Shown: in pieces, positions 14,571-22,874 of the stretch
Layout of the letters: every line of letters starts with the position of its first letter
Numbering within the stretch: position 1 is the first letter of the stretch
DNA from: Comamonadaceae bacterium
GTDB lineage: Bacteria; Pseudomonadota; Gammaproteobacteria; Burkholderiales; Burkholderiaceae_C
NCBI GenBank assembly: GCA_947372745.1
Contig: CANBUY010000026.1
Location: 1-32,309, forward strand
Length of the DNA stretch: 32,309 nucleotides
Direction: 5' to 3'
Made by a program: the position numbers and the translations under genes
Notes under the pieces: model-generated
Seen by the model: the letters and a program-made list of their open reading frames with translations, nothing else
Database searches by the model: none
What the model was told of the DNA's origin: nothing

Positions 14571-15914
14571 ATGAAAATACTCAAACTTGCACTCACTGCC
14601 ACCGGGGCGGCAGCCTTGCTTGTGGCCTGCGGCGGTGGCGAAACCAACTTTAGAGGCCTGCTGCTGGAGCCAGCTGTCGTTTTGGGCACGCTCACAGCGG
14701 CGCAAATTAACGCCTCCACGACCAGTAGTGGTCTGCAAGCCATCTCGGGCGTCGCCAAGTGCGATGTCAAGATAGTGGCTTTGAACTACTACACCCCCGG
14801 CGTGAATGGTGACAGAACCAACGCCTCGGGCGTGATGCTGGTGCCCACTGGAAGTGGCGCCGGCTGCACTACAGCCGCGGGTTTGGTGGCTTACGCCAAA
14901 GGTACTGACGTCATGAAACCCCGCACACTGGCCAGCACGGCTGACCCAGAAACATTCTTGCTCGCTGCCATGTACGCCGCCCAAGGCTATGCAGTTGTGG
15001 CAACGGACTACCTTGGCTTTGCCAAATCAAGCTTTAGTTACCACCCCTATTTGCATGCAGACTCGGAAGCTAGCTCGGTCATTGATTCCATCCGGGCAGC
15101 CCGCAACGCGGCTTCATCTGTCGGAGCTAACCTGTCTGGCAAAGTCATGCTGGCGGGGTATTCGCAAGGCGGACACGCCTCTATGGCGGCCCACCGCGCT
15201 ATTGAGCGTGACAACGCGGGTGAGATCAATGTTGTCGCCGGCGCCCACTTGGCAGGGCCATACAACCTGTCTGGTTCCCTGAAGGTGACCAACGCCATTG
15301 CAGGTGTGCAGTTCTTTGTGCCTTATCTGGTCACCGCATGGCAAAAGGTGTACGGCAATATTTACAGCAGTGTGGGTGCTGCGTTTAAGGCGCCGTACGC
15401 AGGATGGATAGAGAACCTTTTGCCAAGCCCAACCCTCACTTACGACACGTTGCCCTATGACACGTCGACAACGCCAGCAACCATGTGGGTTTCCGGCGCT
15501 AAACCAGGAGAGGCTTTGCCCAATAACGCGCGTGACGCCATGTTTCAGACAGCATTCATCACAGATTCACAAACTAACAACAGCAACGCCCTGTACTTGG
15601 CCGCCAAGAAAAATGACTTGCTCGGGTGGAGCCCCAAATCAAAACTCTTGCTTTGCGGGGGATCGGGGGATCCTACGGTGCCACCAGCCATTCACCAAAC
15701 TGTGATGAAAGCAGACTTTGACAGCCGCTCGCTAACAAATGTGAGCACCGTCGATGTGGATGCCAGCGTGCAATATGTCTTCGGTCCTGGCCATGTGGCA
15801 CCCACTGACCCGACCACACCAGCTTTTGCCACCTATTACGGTAGCTACCACGGCACTTACGAGCCACCGTTTTGCCATGCTTCAGCCAGGGCCTTGTTTG
15901 ACTTGGTCAAATAA
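14571..15914 (+). CDS. Alpha/beta-hydrolase lipoprotein (secreted lipase/esterase-like)
   Basis: 447 residues with a good AGGAG site before ATG 14571. The N-terminus is a lipoprotein signal ending in the lipobox 'LLVAC' (Cys20), then a Gly-rich linker, so the protein is probably anchored to the outer membrane. The hydrolase core has 'GYAVVATDYLGFAKSSF' near 140-155 and the nucleophile elbow 'LAGYSQGGHASMAAHRA' with Ser198. 'LLLCGGSGDPTVPP' is the likely acid loop and 'FGPGHVAPT' the likely His. The architecture resembles secretory lipase (LIP) and prolyl-oligopeptidase-like esterases. Substrate unknown; an ester such as a lipid, polyester or acylated phenol is plausible. A good terminator follows. 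Confidence 0.82.
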   Translation: MKILKLALTATGAAALLVACGGGETNFRGLLLEPAVVLGTLTAAQINASTTSSGLQAISGVAKCDVKIVALNYYTPGVNGDRTNASGVMLVPTGSGAGCTTAAGLVAYAKGTDVMKPRTLASTADPETFLLAAMYAAQGYAVVATDYLGFAKSSFSYHPYLHADSEASSVIDSIRAARNAASSVGANLSGKVMLAGYSQGGHASMAAHRAIERDNAGEINVVAGAHLAGPYNLSGSLKVTNAIAGVQFFVPYLVTAWQKVYGNIYSSVGAAFKAPYAGWIENLLPSPTLTYDTLPYDTSTTPATMWVSGAKPGEALPNNARDAMFQTAFITDSQTNNSNALYLAAKKNDLLGWSPKSKLLLCGGSGDPTVPPAIHQTVMKADFDSRSLTNVSTVDVDASVQYVFGPGHVAPTDPTTPAFATYYGSYHGTYEPPFCHASARALFDLVK

Positions 15915-15931
15915 GACCAACTGACCCGAAA

Positions 15932-15956
15932 AGAGCGCCCTTGAGGCGCTCTTTTT
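15932..15956 (+). terminator. Rho-independent terminator after the lipoprotein hydrolase gene
   Basis: AGAGCGCC (15932-15939), short loop, GGCGCTCT (15945-15952), then TTTT: a GC-rich hairpin with a T-run 17 bp after the stop. Confidence 0.9.
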
Positions 15957-16283
15957 ACTTCACGAGGACCCTGCGTGCCAATGCCAAATTTGTAGAGTTC
16001 TACGCATCGTATAGGCATTGATCTCTTGAAACAAGCTGAAGTATGCCTTTTGGCTTGGTATGACCAGCCGATGAATACGGGTGAAATCCACTCACTTGTA
16101 AAACAAAATTGACAAACCTCATCGCCGAGACTTCATTTTTGCAGCACTATCTTTTAACAGAGTGAGATAAAGGATGCTTGATGGTTGGCTAGTCAGGTCA
16201 ACAAGTTTGCGAACCGTAACTCACTTGCTTGCCAGCAAGGCTTCTTTAACGAAACCCAACTATAAGGAAGCGTTGAGAAGTTC
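15957..16283 (+). other. 327-bp gap, leader of the arylsulfotransferase-like gene
   Basis: There is no convincing gene or RNA. TTGACA occurs at 16109-16114 but no good -10 box follows at 16-18 bp. A 39-codon frame (16174-16293) overlaps the next start, but its ATG abuts the purine-rich stretch too closely to count. The region is AT-richer than its surroundings. Confidence 0.4.
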
Positions 16284-17822
16284 ATGGTTATAAAAAATCT
16301 CAAAACCAAAGCACTCCTCTGGATATGGGCATCGTGGCTGGTGATGCTCATCTCCGGATGCGGCGACAGTAGCCAACCCGTGCCGCCGCCCACCATGGCG
16401 CAGGCTAGCAATATTTTTGAAAGCGGGGGCCAGTCAGGCGCTACGCCGTTCATCCGCTTTGTGCAATTTCAGGGGACTAGCTTTGACAAACTAGCCTCCG
16501 CTCATTTTGTAATCACCCCAAAACCGGGCAGTGCATCCAAGCCAGTGGACGTACGCTATTCCCTTGCGGCACTTGCCCGTCGTGGCTACGCAAACCCAGG
16601 AAGTAACTCGCTCACAGTGCCCGTGTTCGGACTCTATGCGGGCTATCAAAATCACCTGTCCATCGAATTTCAATTTACGGATGAGTCAAAACAGGCTCTT
16701 GAATTCGACATCGCGACACCCGCATACGCTGACCCCAACGCCGTCTATGACCGCCCCACGATCCTCAAAAAGCGCCTCGCAGGGAGTGATCTGGGCTTTG
16801 ATTTCTTTGCCATGAAATCTGCTTATGGAACACCGGTGGTGGTGGATAGTGATGGCGAAATACGGTGGATGGGTGCGGAGATCACAAACTCGTTGTCATC
16901 GACTTTTTTGAACAACGGCTTCATTGTTGGCACTCCGGGGTCAACCCAATTTTCCCGGCTTGAGTTTGACGGATCCATCCAAAAAGAAGCGCTCGCTGCA
17001 TCCAATTACACCAACTTCCACCACAACCTGGATCCGGGCAAATATTACTTATTGGGCAATATGGATGCAGTAAGCAGCGGAGTAGCCAACGTGGAGAGCA
17101 TTGCCATTGAATTTGACAGTGCGGGTAGAACGCTTAAAGAGTGGGACTTTGCAGCCCTGCTCAGCGACTACATGCTGAGCCAGGGCGATGACCCAACTTC
17201 ATTTATTCGCCCGGGGATTGACTGGTTTCACATGAATTCGGCGACCTATGATCCCCGCGATGACAGTCTCATTGTTTCAAGCCGTGAAAACTTTGTCATC
17301 AAGGTGGACTACAGCAGTGGGCGCCTCATCTGGGTCCTGGGTGATCCTTCCAAATATTGGTACACCTTTGCCTCATTGCGTGCCAAGGCCGTGCGCCTGC
17401 CACCAGGCGCGCTTTACCCCTTCGGACAGCACGCGACCTCGATCACATCGGATGGGCTGCTGATGCTTTTCAACGACGGCGCCCCCAGTTTTAACCAACC
17501 AATAGGTGCACCAGTGGGCGAGAGCAGAAATTACAGCGCGGTGTCTGCCTATGACATTGACCCCGTTTCGCTCACTGCACAGGAGGTTTGGCGCTTTGAC
17601 TATGGGCAAACCGTCTTGTCCCAGATATGCTCCAGCGCCTATGAGGCGGCCAACAAATCCCTCTTGGTCAACTATGCCTTTGTAAATGGCGGAACACTGG
17701 CGCGCTTAGTCGGCCTGAATGCCAGTCGCCAAGTCGTTTTTGACTTTCAATACCCCAATACTGGATGTAGTACGAGTTGGAACGCCATACCAATTCCCCT
17801 CGGAAGTATGCGTTTCGAGTAA
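16284..17822 (+). CDS. Arylsulfotransferase (ASST)-like lipoprotein
   Basis: 512 residues. A hydrophobic N-terminus ends in the lipobox 'MLISGC' (Cys26), so an envelope lipoprotein is predicted. Residues about 160-500 look like the six-bladed propeller of bacterial PAPS-independent arylsulfate sulfotransferases: 'FHHNLDPGKYYLLGN', 'DWFHMNSATYDPRDDSLIVS', 'LIWVLGDPSKYW', 'PFGQHATSITSDGLLMLFND'. His316 and Arg334 are 18 residues apart, the spacing of the E. coli ASST pair His356/Arg374. His383 in 'GQHA' would match the sulfated His436, and His246/247 could match His252. The enzyme would move sulfate between phenolic compounds. The usual DsbA/DsbB-like partner genes are absent. It is 360 bp after the lipase-like gene. 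Confidence 0.78.
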   Translation: MVIKNLKTKALLWIWASWLVMLISGCGDSSQPVPPPTMAQASNIFESGGQSGATPFIRFVQFQGTSFDKLASAHFVITPKPGSASKPVDVRYSLAALARRGYANPGSNSLTVPVFGLYAGYQNHLSIEFQFTDESKQALEFDIATPAYADPNAVYDRPTILKKRLAGSDLGFDFFAMKSAYGTPVVVDSDGEIRWMGAEITNSLSSTFLNNGFIVGTPGSTQFSRLEFDGSIQKEALAASNYTNFHHNLDPGKYYLLGNMDAVSSGVANVESIAIEFDSAGRTLKEWDFAALLSDYMLSQGDDPTSFIRPGIDWFHMNSATYDPRDDSLIVSSRENFVIKVDYSSGRLIWVLGDPSKYWYTFASLRAKAVRLPPGALYPFGQHATSITSDGLLMLFNDGAPSFNQPIGAPVGESRNYSAVSAYDIDPVSLTAQEVWRFDYGQTVLSQICSSAYEAANKSLLVNYAFVNGGTLARLVGLNASRQVVFDFQYPNTGCSTSWNAIPIPLGSMRFE

Positions 17823-17856
17823 ATGTGGGGGTGAACCGCCGGTGCGATCAATCCCC

Positions 17857-18120
17857 TCACCGATACCGCAGCTTCATCCCCAAAATAGTCGCGGCCAAAG
17901 CCAGCGTGATGGCGTTGGCGATCACGATGGGCCAAGCGCCCATCAGAAGGCCGTAGACCAGCCAGCCAGCGACACCCGTGGTAAAGGCGCTGTACATGCC
18001 GAGCGAAATGCCGCGCACGTCTCGGGTTTTGAAGGTATGCCAGGCTTGGGGAACGAAGCTGGCGGTGGTGAGTGTGGCGGCAACGTAACCGATGGTTTCA
18101 GCGAGGGCAGTGGCGGGCAT
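17857..18120 (-). CDS. SemiSWEET-type sugar transporter
   Basis: 87 residues, three predicted membrane helices ('IGYVAATLTTASFVPQAWHT', 'MYSAFTTGVAGWLVYGLLMG', 'WPIVIANAITLALAATILGM'), and the PQ-loop motif 'SFVPQ' at about residues 21-25. This is the size and layout of bacterial SemiSWEETs, which work as homodimers moving sugars across the inner membrane. The start (18120) is 24 bp after the dacB stop on the same strand, so the two are probably cotranscribed. Substrate not predictable; a link to cell-wall sugars would be speculation. Confidence 0.88.
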   Translation of the reverse strand: MPATALAETIGYVAATLTTASFVPQAWHTFKTRDVRGISLGMYSAFTTGVAGWLVYGLLMGAWPIVIANAITLALAATILGMKLRYR

Positions 18121-18144
18121 GGGGAAATGATGAGCTTTAAAGCC

Positions 18145-19596
18145 TCAATTGTCTCTCACTGCCCAAGCCACCAAGGCATCAAAGGCCGGTCTCGCCGCAT
18201 TGGCGTTGGGGTGATTGACCACGGCGACCAGGGCATAACGCTTGCCACTGGCGCCGTGCACATAACCGGCCACTGCAGTCACATCGCGCAGACTGCCTGT
18301 TTTCAGATGGGCGCTGCCTTGGGCGGCACTTCGCCGGTTTTTCAACGTGCCATCCACCCCGGTGATGGGCAGGGAGGACATCAACTCCGGCATCAAGGGC
18401 GATCGGTAGGCGCTTTGCAGCAGGCGGGCTAAGGCTTGCGCGCTGATGCGGTCTTCGCGCGACAGGCCCGAGCCGTTGCCCAAGGTGGGGGCGTCGTCAC
18501 GGCTGATGCGATCGGTCCACCACTGGCGCAGCACTTCTTGCGATTTGGCCAGCGTAGCGGCTTCGCCACTGCCTGCGGCCCCGTTGGGGGTGGCCCCGTT
18601 CAGGCTGAGCGTTAAAAACAACTGCTGCGCCATCACGTTGTTGCTGTACTTGTTGATATCCCGAATGACCTCGGCCAGCGGCGGTGAGACCACCTCAAAC
18701 GCAGCGCTCACCTCCGGCACACGCCCTTCGCGCACCGTGCCCGACAGTTTTCCGCCCATCTCGCGCCACAGCCCTTCCACGGCACGAGCGCTGTAACTCA
18801 GGGGGTCAGCGTAGGCTACGGGCCACACCTTTTCGCCACAACTGGCCGGGTAGCCACCGGCAAAGCTGATGCGCGCAGGGTTGGCGAAGTCGGCCCGCAG
18901 GGCGGCGCGGTAATCACCGCAGTCCCCGTTGCCCTTGTTTTTTTCAGGCAACAAAGGCACACGGGTTTGAAACTGAACACCGGCCAGCGGCGGCTCAAAC
19001 TGCACCGTGGCAATGTTGGCCGTGCGGTCGGGCACAAAGGTCATGACCAATGATTTGTAATTGACCAGCAAGGCCTCGGGCGACGCGTTGTAGGGGCGCA
19101 GGGGTTCGCCGTCAAAACTGGCTGCGTCTACCGGCGCCACCTCAAAGGCGCTGCGGTCCAGCACGATGTCGCCCGCAATGTTTTTAATCCCCAGCCCCTG
19201 CACCCGGCGCAATAACAGCCACAGGCGCTCTGCCACCAGCTTGGGGTCACCACTGCCTTTGAGATACAAGTTGCCGTACAGTGTGCCCTCGCGCACCGCG
19301 CCCTCAATAAACACCGGCGTGCGCCAGGTGTAGCCCGGCCCCAGCAAATCCAGTGCGGCGTAGGTCGTGACCAGCTTCATGACCGAGGCCGGGTTGACCG
19401 GCACTTGGGCGCGGTGGCTGAGTCGCGCAGGCGCCTTGCCCTCGGCGTCCACCACCAGCACGCTTAGGGCGTCGAGCGGCACTTTGGCACGCGCCAACGC
19501 TTGCGCCACCTCGGGCGGCAGGGCTTGTGCAAAAGCCAGCGGAAACGAAGTGGCACACAGGGCGAACAAAAAGCGAAAGTAAAGGGAAAGAGCCAT
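18145..19596 (-). CDS. dacB: D-alanyl-D-alanine carboxypeptidase/endopeptidase (PBP4)
   Basis: 483 residues. A signal peptide ends near 'LAFA-QA' (residues 23-24). S13-family peptidase motifs are SxxK in 'NPASVMKLVTTYAAL' (Ser71, Lys74), SxN in 'INKYSNNVMAQQLFL' and KTG in 'HLKTGSLRDVTAVAGY' near the C-terminus. A long insertion between the first two motifs is typical of PBP4. The periplasmic enzyme trims and cleaves peptidoglycan cross-links. It is divergent from the EamA transporter gene (57 bp between starts) and followed by the SemiSWEET gene. Confidence 0.94.
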   Translation of the reverse strand: MALSLYFRFLFALCATSFPLAFAQALPPEVAQALARAKVPLDALSVLVVDAEGKAPARLSHRAQVPVNPASVMKLVTTYAALDLLGPGYTWRTPVFIEGAVREGTLYGNLYLKGSGDPKLVAERLWLLLRRVQGLGIKNIAGDIVLDRSAFEVAPVDAASFDGEPLRPYNASPEALLVNYKSLVMTFVPDRTANIATVQFEPPLAGVQFQTRVPLLPEKNKGNGDCGDYRAALRADFANPARISFAGGYPASCGEKVWPVAYADPLSYSARAVEGLWREMGGKLSGTVREGRVPEVSAAFEVVSPPLAEVIRDINKYSNNVMAQQLFLTLSLNGATPNGAAGSGEAATLAKSQEVLRQWWTDRISRDDAPTLGNGSGLSREDRISAQALARLLQSAYRSPLMPELMSSLPITGVDGTLKNRRSAAQGSAHLKTGSLRDVTAVAGYVHGASGKRYALVAVVNHPNANAARPAFDALVAWAVRDN

Positions 19597-19653
19597 GGTC
19601 GGATTATCCGACCTCGCCCCTCATGGCAACGACTAGACACGGATAATGGAAGA

Positions 19654-20685
19654 ATGCATCCTCAACCCCCGCACGCCTTGCCCCGCTTTTCCCCACGCGC
19701 CATTGGACTGGCCTCGGCATTCACCACGGTGCTGATTTGGACGTCCTTCATCATCATTGCCCGCGCCTCGTCTGACCCCTCGCGCGGCGGCACCTTAACG
19801 CCTTTTGATATCGCTCTTTGCCGCATCGTCGGTGCGAGTCTGATCTTGCTGCCCTGGGGCTGGTGGCTGGTGCAGCGCGACCGGGCGCGGGGCGTTGGTC
19901 ACTCGTCGCTCTTGGGGTTCTCACCGCTATCCTTGAAGGTGACCGCGAGTGTCGGTTTGTTTGGTGGGCTGCTCTACGCACTGCTGGCCTACAGCGGCTT
20001 TGTGTATGCGCCGGCCGGCCACGCCTCGGTGCTGCTGCCCGGCAGCTTGCCGCTTTGGACGGCCTTGTTGTCGGTGTTGTTGCTGGGTGACCGCATCACC
20101 GCGATGCGGGGTTTGGGCCTGGGTCTGATTGTGCTGGGCGACCTGATGGTGGGTGGCGTCAGTCTGCTGCATGCCTTTGACGGTGGCTCGGTCTGGAAGG
20201 GTGATGTGCTGTTTATGTCGGGCGCCCTGTGCTGGTCGGTCTACAGCGTGCTGGCCCGTCGCCATGCGCTGGATGCAGTGCGCGCCACCATCGCCATCAC
20301 CGCTTTTGCGTTTTGCACCTTTGTGCCGGTGTACGCCTTGCTGATGGCGGCTCAAGTGGGCGTGGGTCATTTGCTTCAAGCACCCTGGCGCGAAGTGCTT
20401 TTCCAAGTCGTGTTCCAGGGCTGGGGCTCGGTGGTGGTCTCGGGCATCACGTTTACCAAGATGATTCAGCACTACGGCCCCATCAGAACCACCATGATCA
20501 CCGCGCTGGTGCCGGGTCTCTCGGCCTTTGGTGCCGTTATATTTTTGGGCGAACCGCTGGCCTGGAACCTCGGCTTCGGACTGACCTTGGTCACCATGGG
20601 TATTCTCTTTGGGGTTCGCGCCGCCAAAGCACACGCTCCTAAAAAAGAAGCTGCTCACGCCAGTCCAGCAAGCGCTAAAGCCTGA
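19654..20685 (+). CDS. EamA/DMT-family inner-membrane transporter
   Basis: 343 residues from ATG 19654. The open frame extends upstream to 19501, but that part overlaps dacB and is not membrane-like. About ten hydrophobic segments arranged as two EamA repeats are visible: 'LIWTSFIIIARASSD' opens the first, and 'VLFMSGALCWSVYSVLARRH' the second. The usual 'PALVPGLSAFGAVIFLGEPL'-type motif appears as 'ALVPGLSAFGAVIFLGEPLA'. These are drug/metabolite exporters; the substrate is unknown. A GATAAT box (19642-19647) sits 12 nt before the start. The charged tail (residues about 325-343, Ala/Lys rich) is encoded by a dispersed repeat and is probably a late addition. Confidence 0.88.
   Translation: MHPQPPHALPRFSPRAIGLASAFTTVLIWTSFIIIARASSDPSRGGTLTPFDIALCRIVGASLILLPWGWWLVQRDRARGVGHSSLLGFSPLSLKVTASVGLFGGLLYALLAYSGFVYAPAGHASVLLPGSLPLWTALLSVLLLGDRITAMRGLGLGLIVLGDLMVGGVSLLHAFDGGSVWKGDVLFMSGALCWSVYSVLARRHALDAVRATIAITAFAFCTFVPVYALLMAAQVGVGHLLQAPWREVLFQVVFQGWGSVVVSGITFTKMIQHYGPIRTTMITALVPGLSAFGAVIFLGEPLAWNLGFGLTLVTMGILFGVRAAKAHAPKKEAAHASPASAKA
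20635..20682 (+). repeat. Dispersed repeat forming the C-terminal tail of the EamA gene
   Basis: GCTCCTAAAAAAGAAGCTGC, then TCACGCCAGTCCAGCAAGC and GCTAAAGCC just before the stop. It aligns with the copies at 22047-22099 and 9087-9137. The stop codon lies directly after the unit. Confidence 0.55.
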
Positions 20686-20690
20686 TTTAG

Positions 20691-20696
20691 TACAAT
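20691..20696 (+). promoter_or_regulatory. Candidate -10 box of tsaB
   Basis: TACAAT at 20691-20696 would start transcription at or next to ATG 20702, giving a leaderless message. No good -35 is seen. Confidence 0.35.
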
Positions 20697-20701
20697 TTCT
20701 T

Positions 20702-21415
20702 ATGAACTTTCTTGCCTTTGATACCAGCACCGACCAGATGTCGATGGCCGTGCAGCGCGCCGCGCACGGGGCTGAGCCGCTCCAGGTTTGGCAACTCACC
20801 GCAGCCGGTGGCGCGCAAACCTCGGCCCATTTGATTCCCGCGATTCAGGGCTTGATGGCCCAGGCGCAACTTAAATTTGACCAGCTCGATGCCATCGTCT
20901 TTGGCCACGGCCCCGGCTCGTTCACCGGCCTGCGCACGGCCTGCGCCGTGGCGCAAGGCTTGGCTTTTGGTGCCAAAGTGCCCGTGCTACCGGTAGACAC
21001 CTTGCTGGCCGTCGCGGAAGAGGCGCGGTTCCAGCACGCCCCTGACCAGACAAATTACCCCGTGGTCGCCCTGCTGGACGCCCGCATGGACGAAATGTAC
21101 GCGGGCCGCTATGTGTTCAACAGCGGCGCGTGGACGCAAACGCAGGCCCATACGCTGATGAGCCCCGACCAACTGGCCTGCGAAGCCGAAGACACTGTCG
21201 CGGGCAACGTCTTTGCACCCTACGGCCCCCGACTGTCGGCCACTCAGGCCCAGCGCGTCGAGGCCCTGCCCACCGCCACCGCCCTGCTCAGGCTGGCCCC
21301 TGCGCTGCTGGCCGCCGGTGGCGCGATGGCGGCCGACCAAGCCTTGCCCTTGTATGTGCGGGACAAAGTGGCCAAAACCACCGCCGAGCGGGCCGCCGAA
21401 AAAGCGGCCCTATGA
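20702..21415 (+). CDS. tsaB: tRNA t6A biosynthesis protein TsaB
   Basis: 237 residues from ATG 20702. The frame opens at 20609 but the earlier part overlaps the EamA gene. It has an ASKHA-type fold: N-terminal 'LAFDTSTDQMSMAVQ', then 'DAIVFGHGPGSFTGLRTACA' and 'VAQGLAFGAKVPVLPVDTLL', all diagnostic of TsaB. TsaB scaffolds TsaD and TsaE to transfer threonylcarbamoyl to A37 of ANN-decoding tRNAs, using the product of Sua5. The stop overlaps the rimI start (ATGA, 21412-21415). Confidence 0.95.
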   Translation: MNFLAFDTSTDQMSMAVQRAAHGAEPLQVWQLTAAGGAQTSAHLIPAIQGLMAQAQLKFDQLDAIVFGHGPGSFTGLRTACAVAQGLAFGAKVPVLPVDTLLAVAEEARFQHAPDQTNYPVVALLDARMDEMYAGRYVFNSGAWTQTQAHTLMSPDQLACEAEDTVAGNVFAPYGPRLSATQAQRVEALPTATALLRLAPALLAAGGAMAADQALPLYVRDKVAKTTAERAAEKAAL

Positions 21416-21909
21416 GCCAGCCGATGCGCCAGATTGAGGTGCGTTTTGAACCGATCACGCCAGACCATCTGGACGCCGTCTTGCAGGTCGAGAAAGCAGC
21501 CTACGCCAAGCCTTGGTCAAGCGGCAACTTTGTGGACTCCCTCAACTCAGGCTACGAGGCCCAAATGCTGCTGGCAGGTGACACTTTGCTGGGCTACTTT
21601 GTGGCCATGAAGGGCGTGGACGAAGTGCATTTGCTCAACATCACCGTGGCCCCCACCTACCAGCGCCAGGGCTGGGCGCACGTCATGCTCGACGCGCTCT
21701 CGCTCTGGGCCAAAGGCCAGCGCGCCGACTGGCTTTGGCTGGAGGTGCGCGTAGGCAACCTGCGCGCCATCGAGGTCTACGAAGCCCAGGGCTTTACCCG
21801 CATGGGCTTGCGCAAAAAATATTACCCAGCGGTTAACGGCGAGCGCGAAGACGCGATTGTGATGAGTCGGTCGTTGATGGGACCCGAGTCGGTCAAAATA
21901 GCGCCATGA
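21412..21909 (+). CDS. rimI: Ribosomal-protein-alanine N-acetyltransferase
   Basis: 165 residues, GNAT fold. Markers are 'VLQVEKAAYAKPWSSGNF' near the start, the acetyl-CoA loop 'ITVAPTYQRQGWAHVML' (R/Q-x-x-G-x-A/G) and 'WLEVRVGNLRAIEVYEAQGF', with 'GLRKKYYPAVNGEREDAIVM' near the C-terminus. This is the RimI pattern (N-acetylation of ribosomal protein S18). It is coupled by ATGA overlaps to tsaB before and the glycosylase gene after; tsaB-rimI linkage is widespread in bacteria. Confidence 0.94.
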   Translation: MSQPMRQIEVRFEPITPDHLDAVLQVEKAAYAKPWSSGNFVDSLNSGYEAQMLLAGDTLLGYFVAMKGVDEVHLLNITVAPTYQRQGWAHVMLDALSLWAKGQRADWLWLEVRVGNLRAIEVYEAQGFTRMGLRKKYYPAVNGEREDAIVMSRSLMGPESVKIAP

Positions 21910-22808
21910 GCCTCGACCTAGACACCCGCCAACGCGCCATGCTGCAAGAAATGGGCGTGCACGTCTGGCTACCCAAACCCGCAGCGCTTTTGGCAGCGCC
22001 CACCCCGGTGGCCACCTTGGCGCCTGTACCACACCCGTCCGCTGATGCTATTGAAAAAATAGCTGCTCAAGCACTACAGGCGGCTTCTACAGCCCCTAAA
22101 GCCGTAAAGCCACTACCTATCAGCAACTTGGTGAGCGCCAACACAGCGCCCGTCAACTCTGGGCTGGCCGCCGGCATTGCCGACATGGACTGGCCCACCC
22201 TCAGTGACACCCTGCGCCAATGCGAGGCCTGCAAACTCTGCACCGGACGGCGCGCCCCCGTGTTTGAAGCCGCCCACGCGACCCTTGACACCGCTTGGCA
22301 CGCCGACTGGCTGGTGGTGGGCGACCCGCCCGATGAACACGATGAGCGAGAAGGCACGCCGATGTCCGAGCAAGCCGGGCAGTTGCTGGACAACATGCTC
22401 AAGGCGGTGGGCGTCACGCGCCACGGCAAGGCGGCAGCCAGCACGCCTGCCCTGCCCGCCCACACGGCCTATGTGACGCAAGTGGTGAAATGCCGAACCG
22501 ACCCCGCACGCAACCCTACGGCAGCCGAGCTTGCCACCTGCGAGCACTTTTTACGCCGCGAAGTGGTGCTGGTGCAGCCCAAAGTCATTCTGGCCATGGG
22601 CCGCTTTGCCGCACAAACGCTGCTGCACGGCTGCCTGCCTGAAGGCAGTAAAACCCCGTTTGGACAACTGCGTGGCACGGTCTACCGCTATCAGGGCATC
22701 CCGGTGATCGTCACCTACCACCCCACCAACCTGCTGCGCACGCCGCTTGACAAAGCCCGCGCCTGGGCTGATCTGTGTTTGGCGATGGAGACTATAAACG
22801 CCGGGTAA
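21906..22808 (+). CDS. Family 4-like uracil-DNA glycosylase with altered motif 1
   Basis: 300 residues. The C-terminal ~200 form the Fe-S uracil-DNA glycosylase fold: Cys106/Cys109 ('QCEACKLC'), Cys196 ('VVKCRTDPARNPT') and Cys212 as likely cluster ligands, plus 'YHPTNLLR' with His272. The family 4 motif 1 is usually GE(A/G)PG followed by a PFVGRAG-like stretch; here it is 'GDPPDEHDEREGTPMSEQAG' (about 139-158), with Glu to Asp and Gly to Asp changes. Activity may be altered. The first 95 residues are Ala/Pro-rich linker, partly made by a dispersed repeat (residues 46-69). It is the third gene of the tsaB-rimI operon and overlaps rimI by 4 bp. Confidence 0.88.
   Translation: MSLDLDTRQRAMLQEMGVHVWLPKPAALLAAPTPVATLAPVPHPSADAIEKIAAQALQAASTAPKAVKPLPISNLVSANTAPVNSGLAAGIADMDWPTLSDTLRQCEACKLCTGRRAPVFEAAHATLDTAWHADWLVVGDPPDEHDEREGTPMSEQAGQLLDNMLKAVGVTRHGKAAASTPALPAHTAYVTQVVKCRTDPARNPTAAELATCEHFLRREVVLVQPKVILAMGRFAAQTLLHGCLPEGSKTPFGQLRGTVYRYQGIPVIVTYHPTNLLRTPLDKARAWADLCLAMETINAG
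22047..22099 (+). repeat. Dispersed repeat inside the glycosylase gene linker
   Basis: GCTATTGAAAAAATAGCTGC followed by TCAAGCACTACAGGCGGC and CCTAAAGCC. It is the clearest copy of the family in this window. It encodes the low-complexity stretch 'AIEKIAAQALQAASTAPKA'. Confidence 0.6.
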
Positions 22809-22874
22809 TGGTTCGCCTTTTACTTGTGGTTACTATCGCTTTATTCACGATAAATCACTAGAAAGAGGAAAAAC

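Noticed and set aside
16174..16293. 39-codon frame overlapping the arylsulfotransferase-like start, a possible leader peptide
   Set aside because: The purine stretch abuts the ATG with no spacing, and the peptide shows no attenuator-like residue run.
19927..20799. Minus-strand frame of 290 codons opposite the EamA and tsaB genes
   Set aside because: It is His/Gln-rich shadow coding opposite a membrane protein, and spans two real genes.
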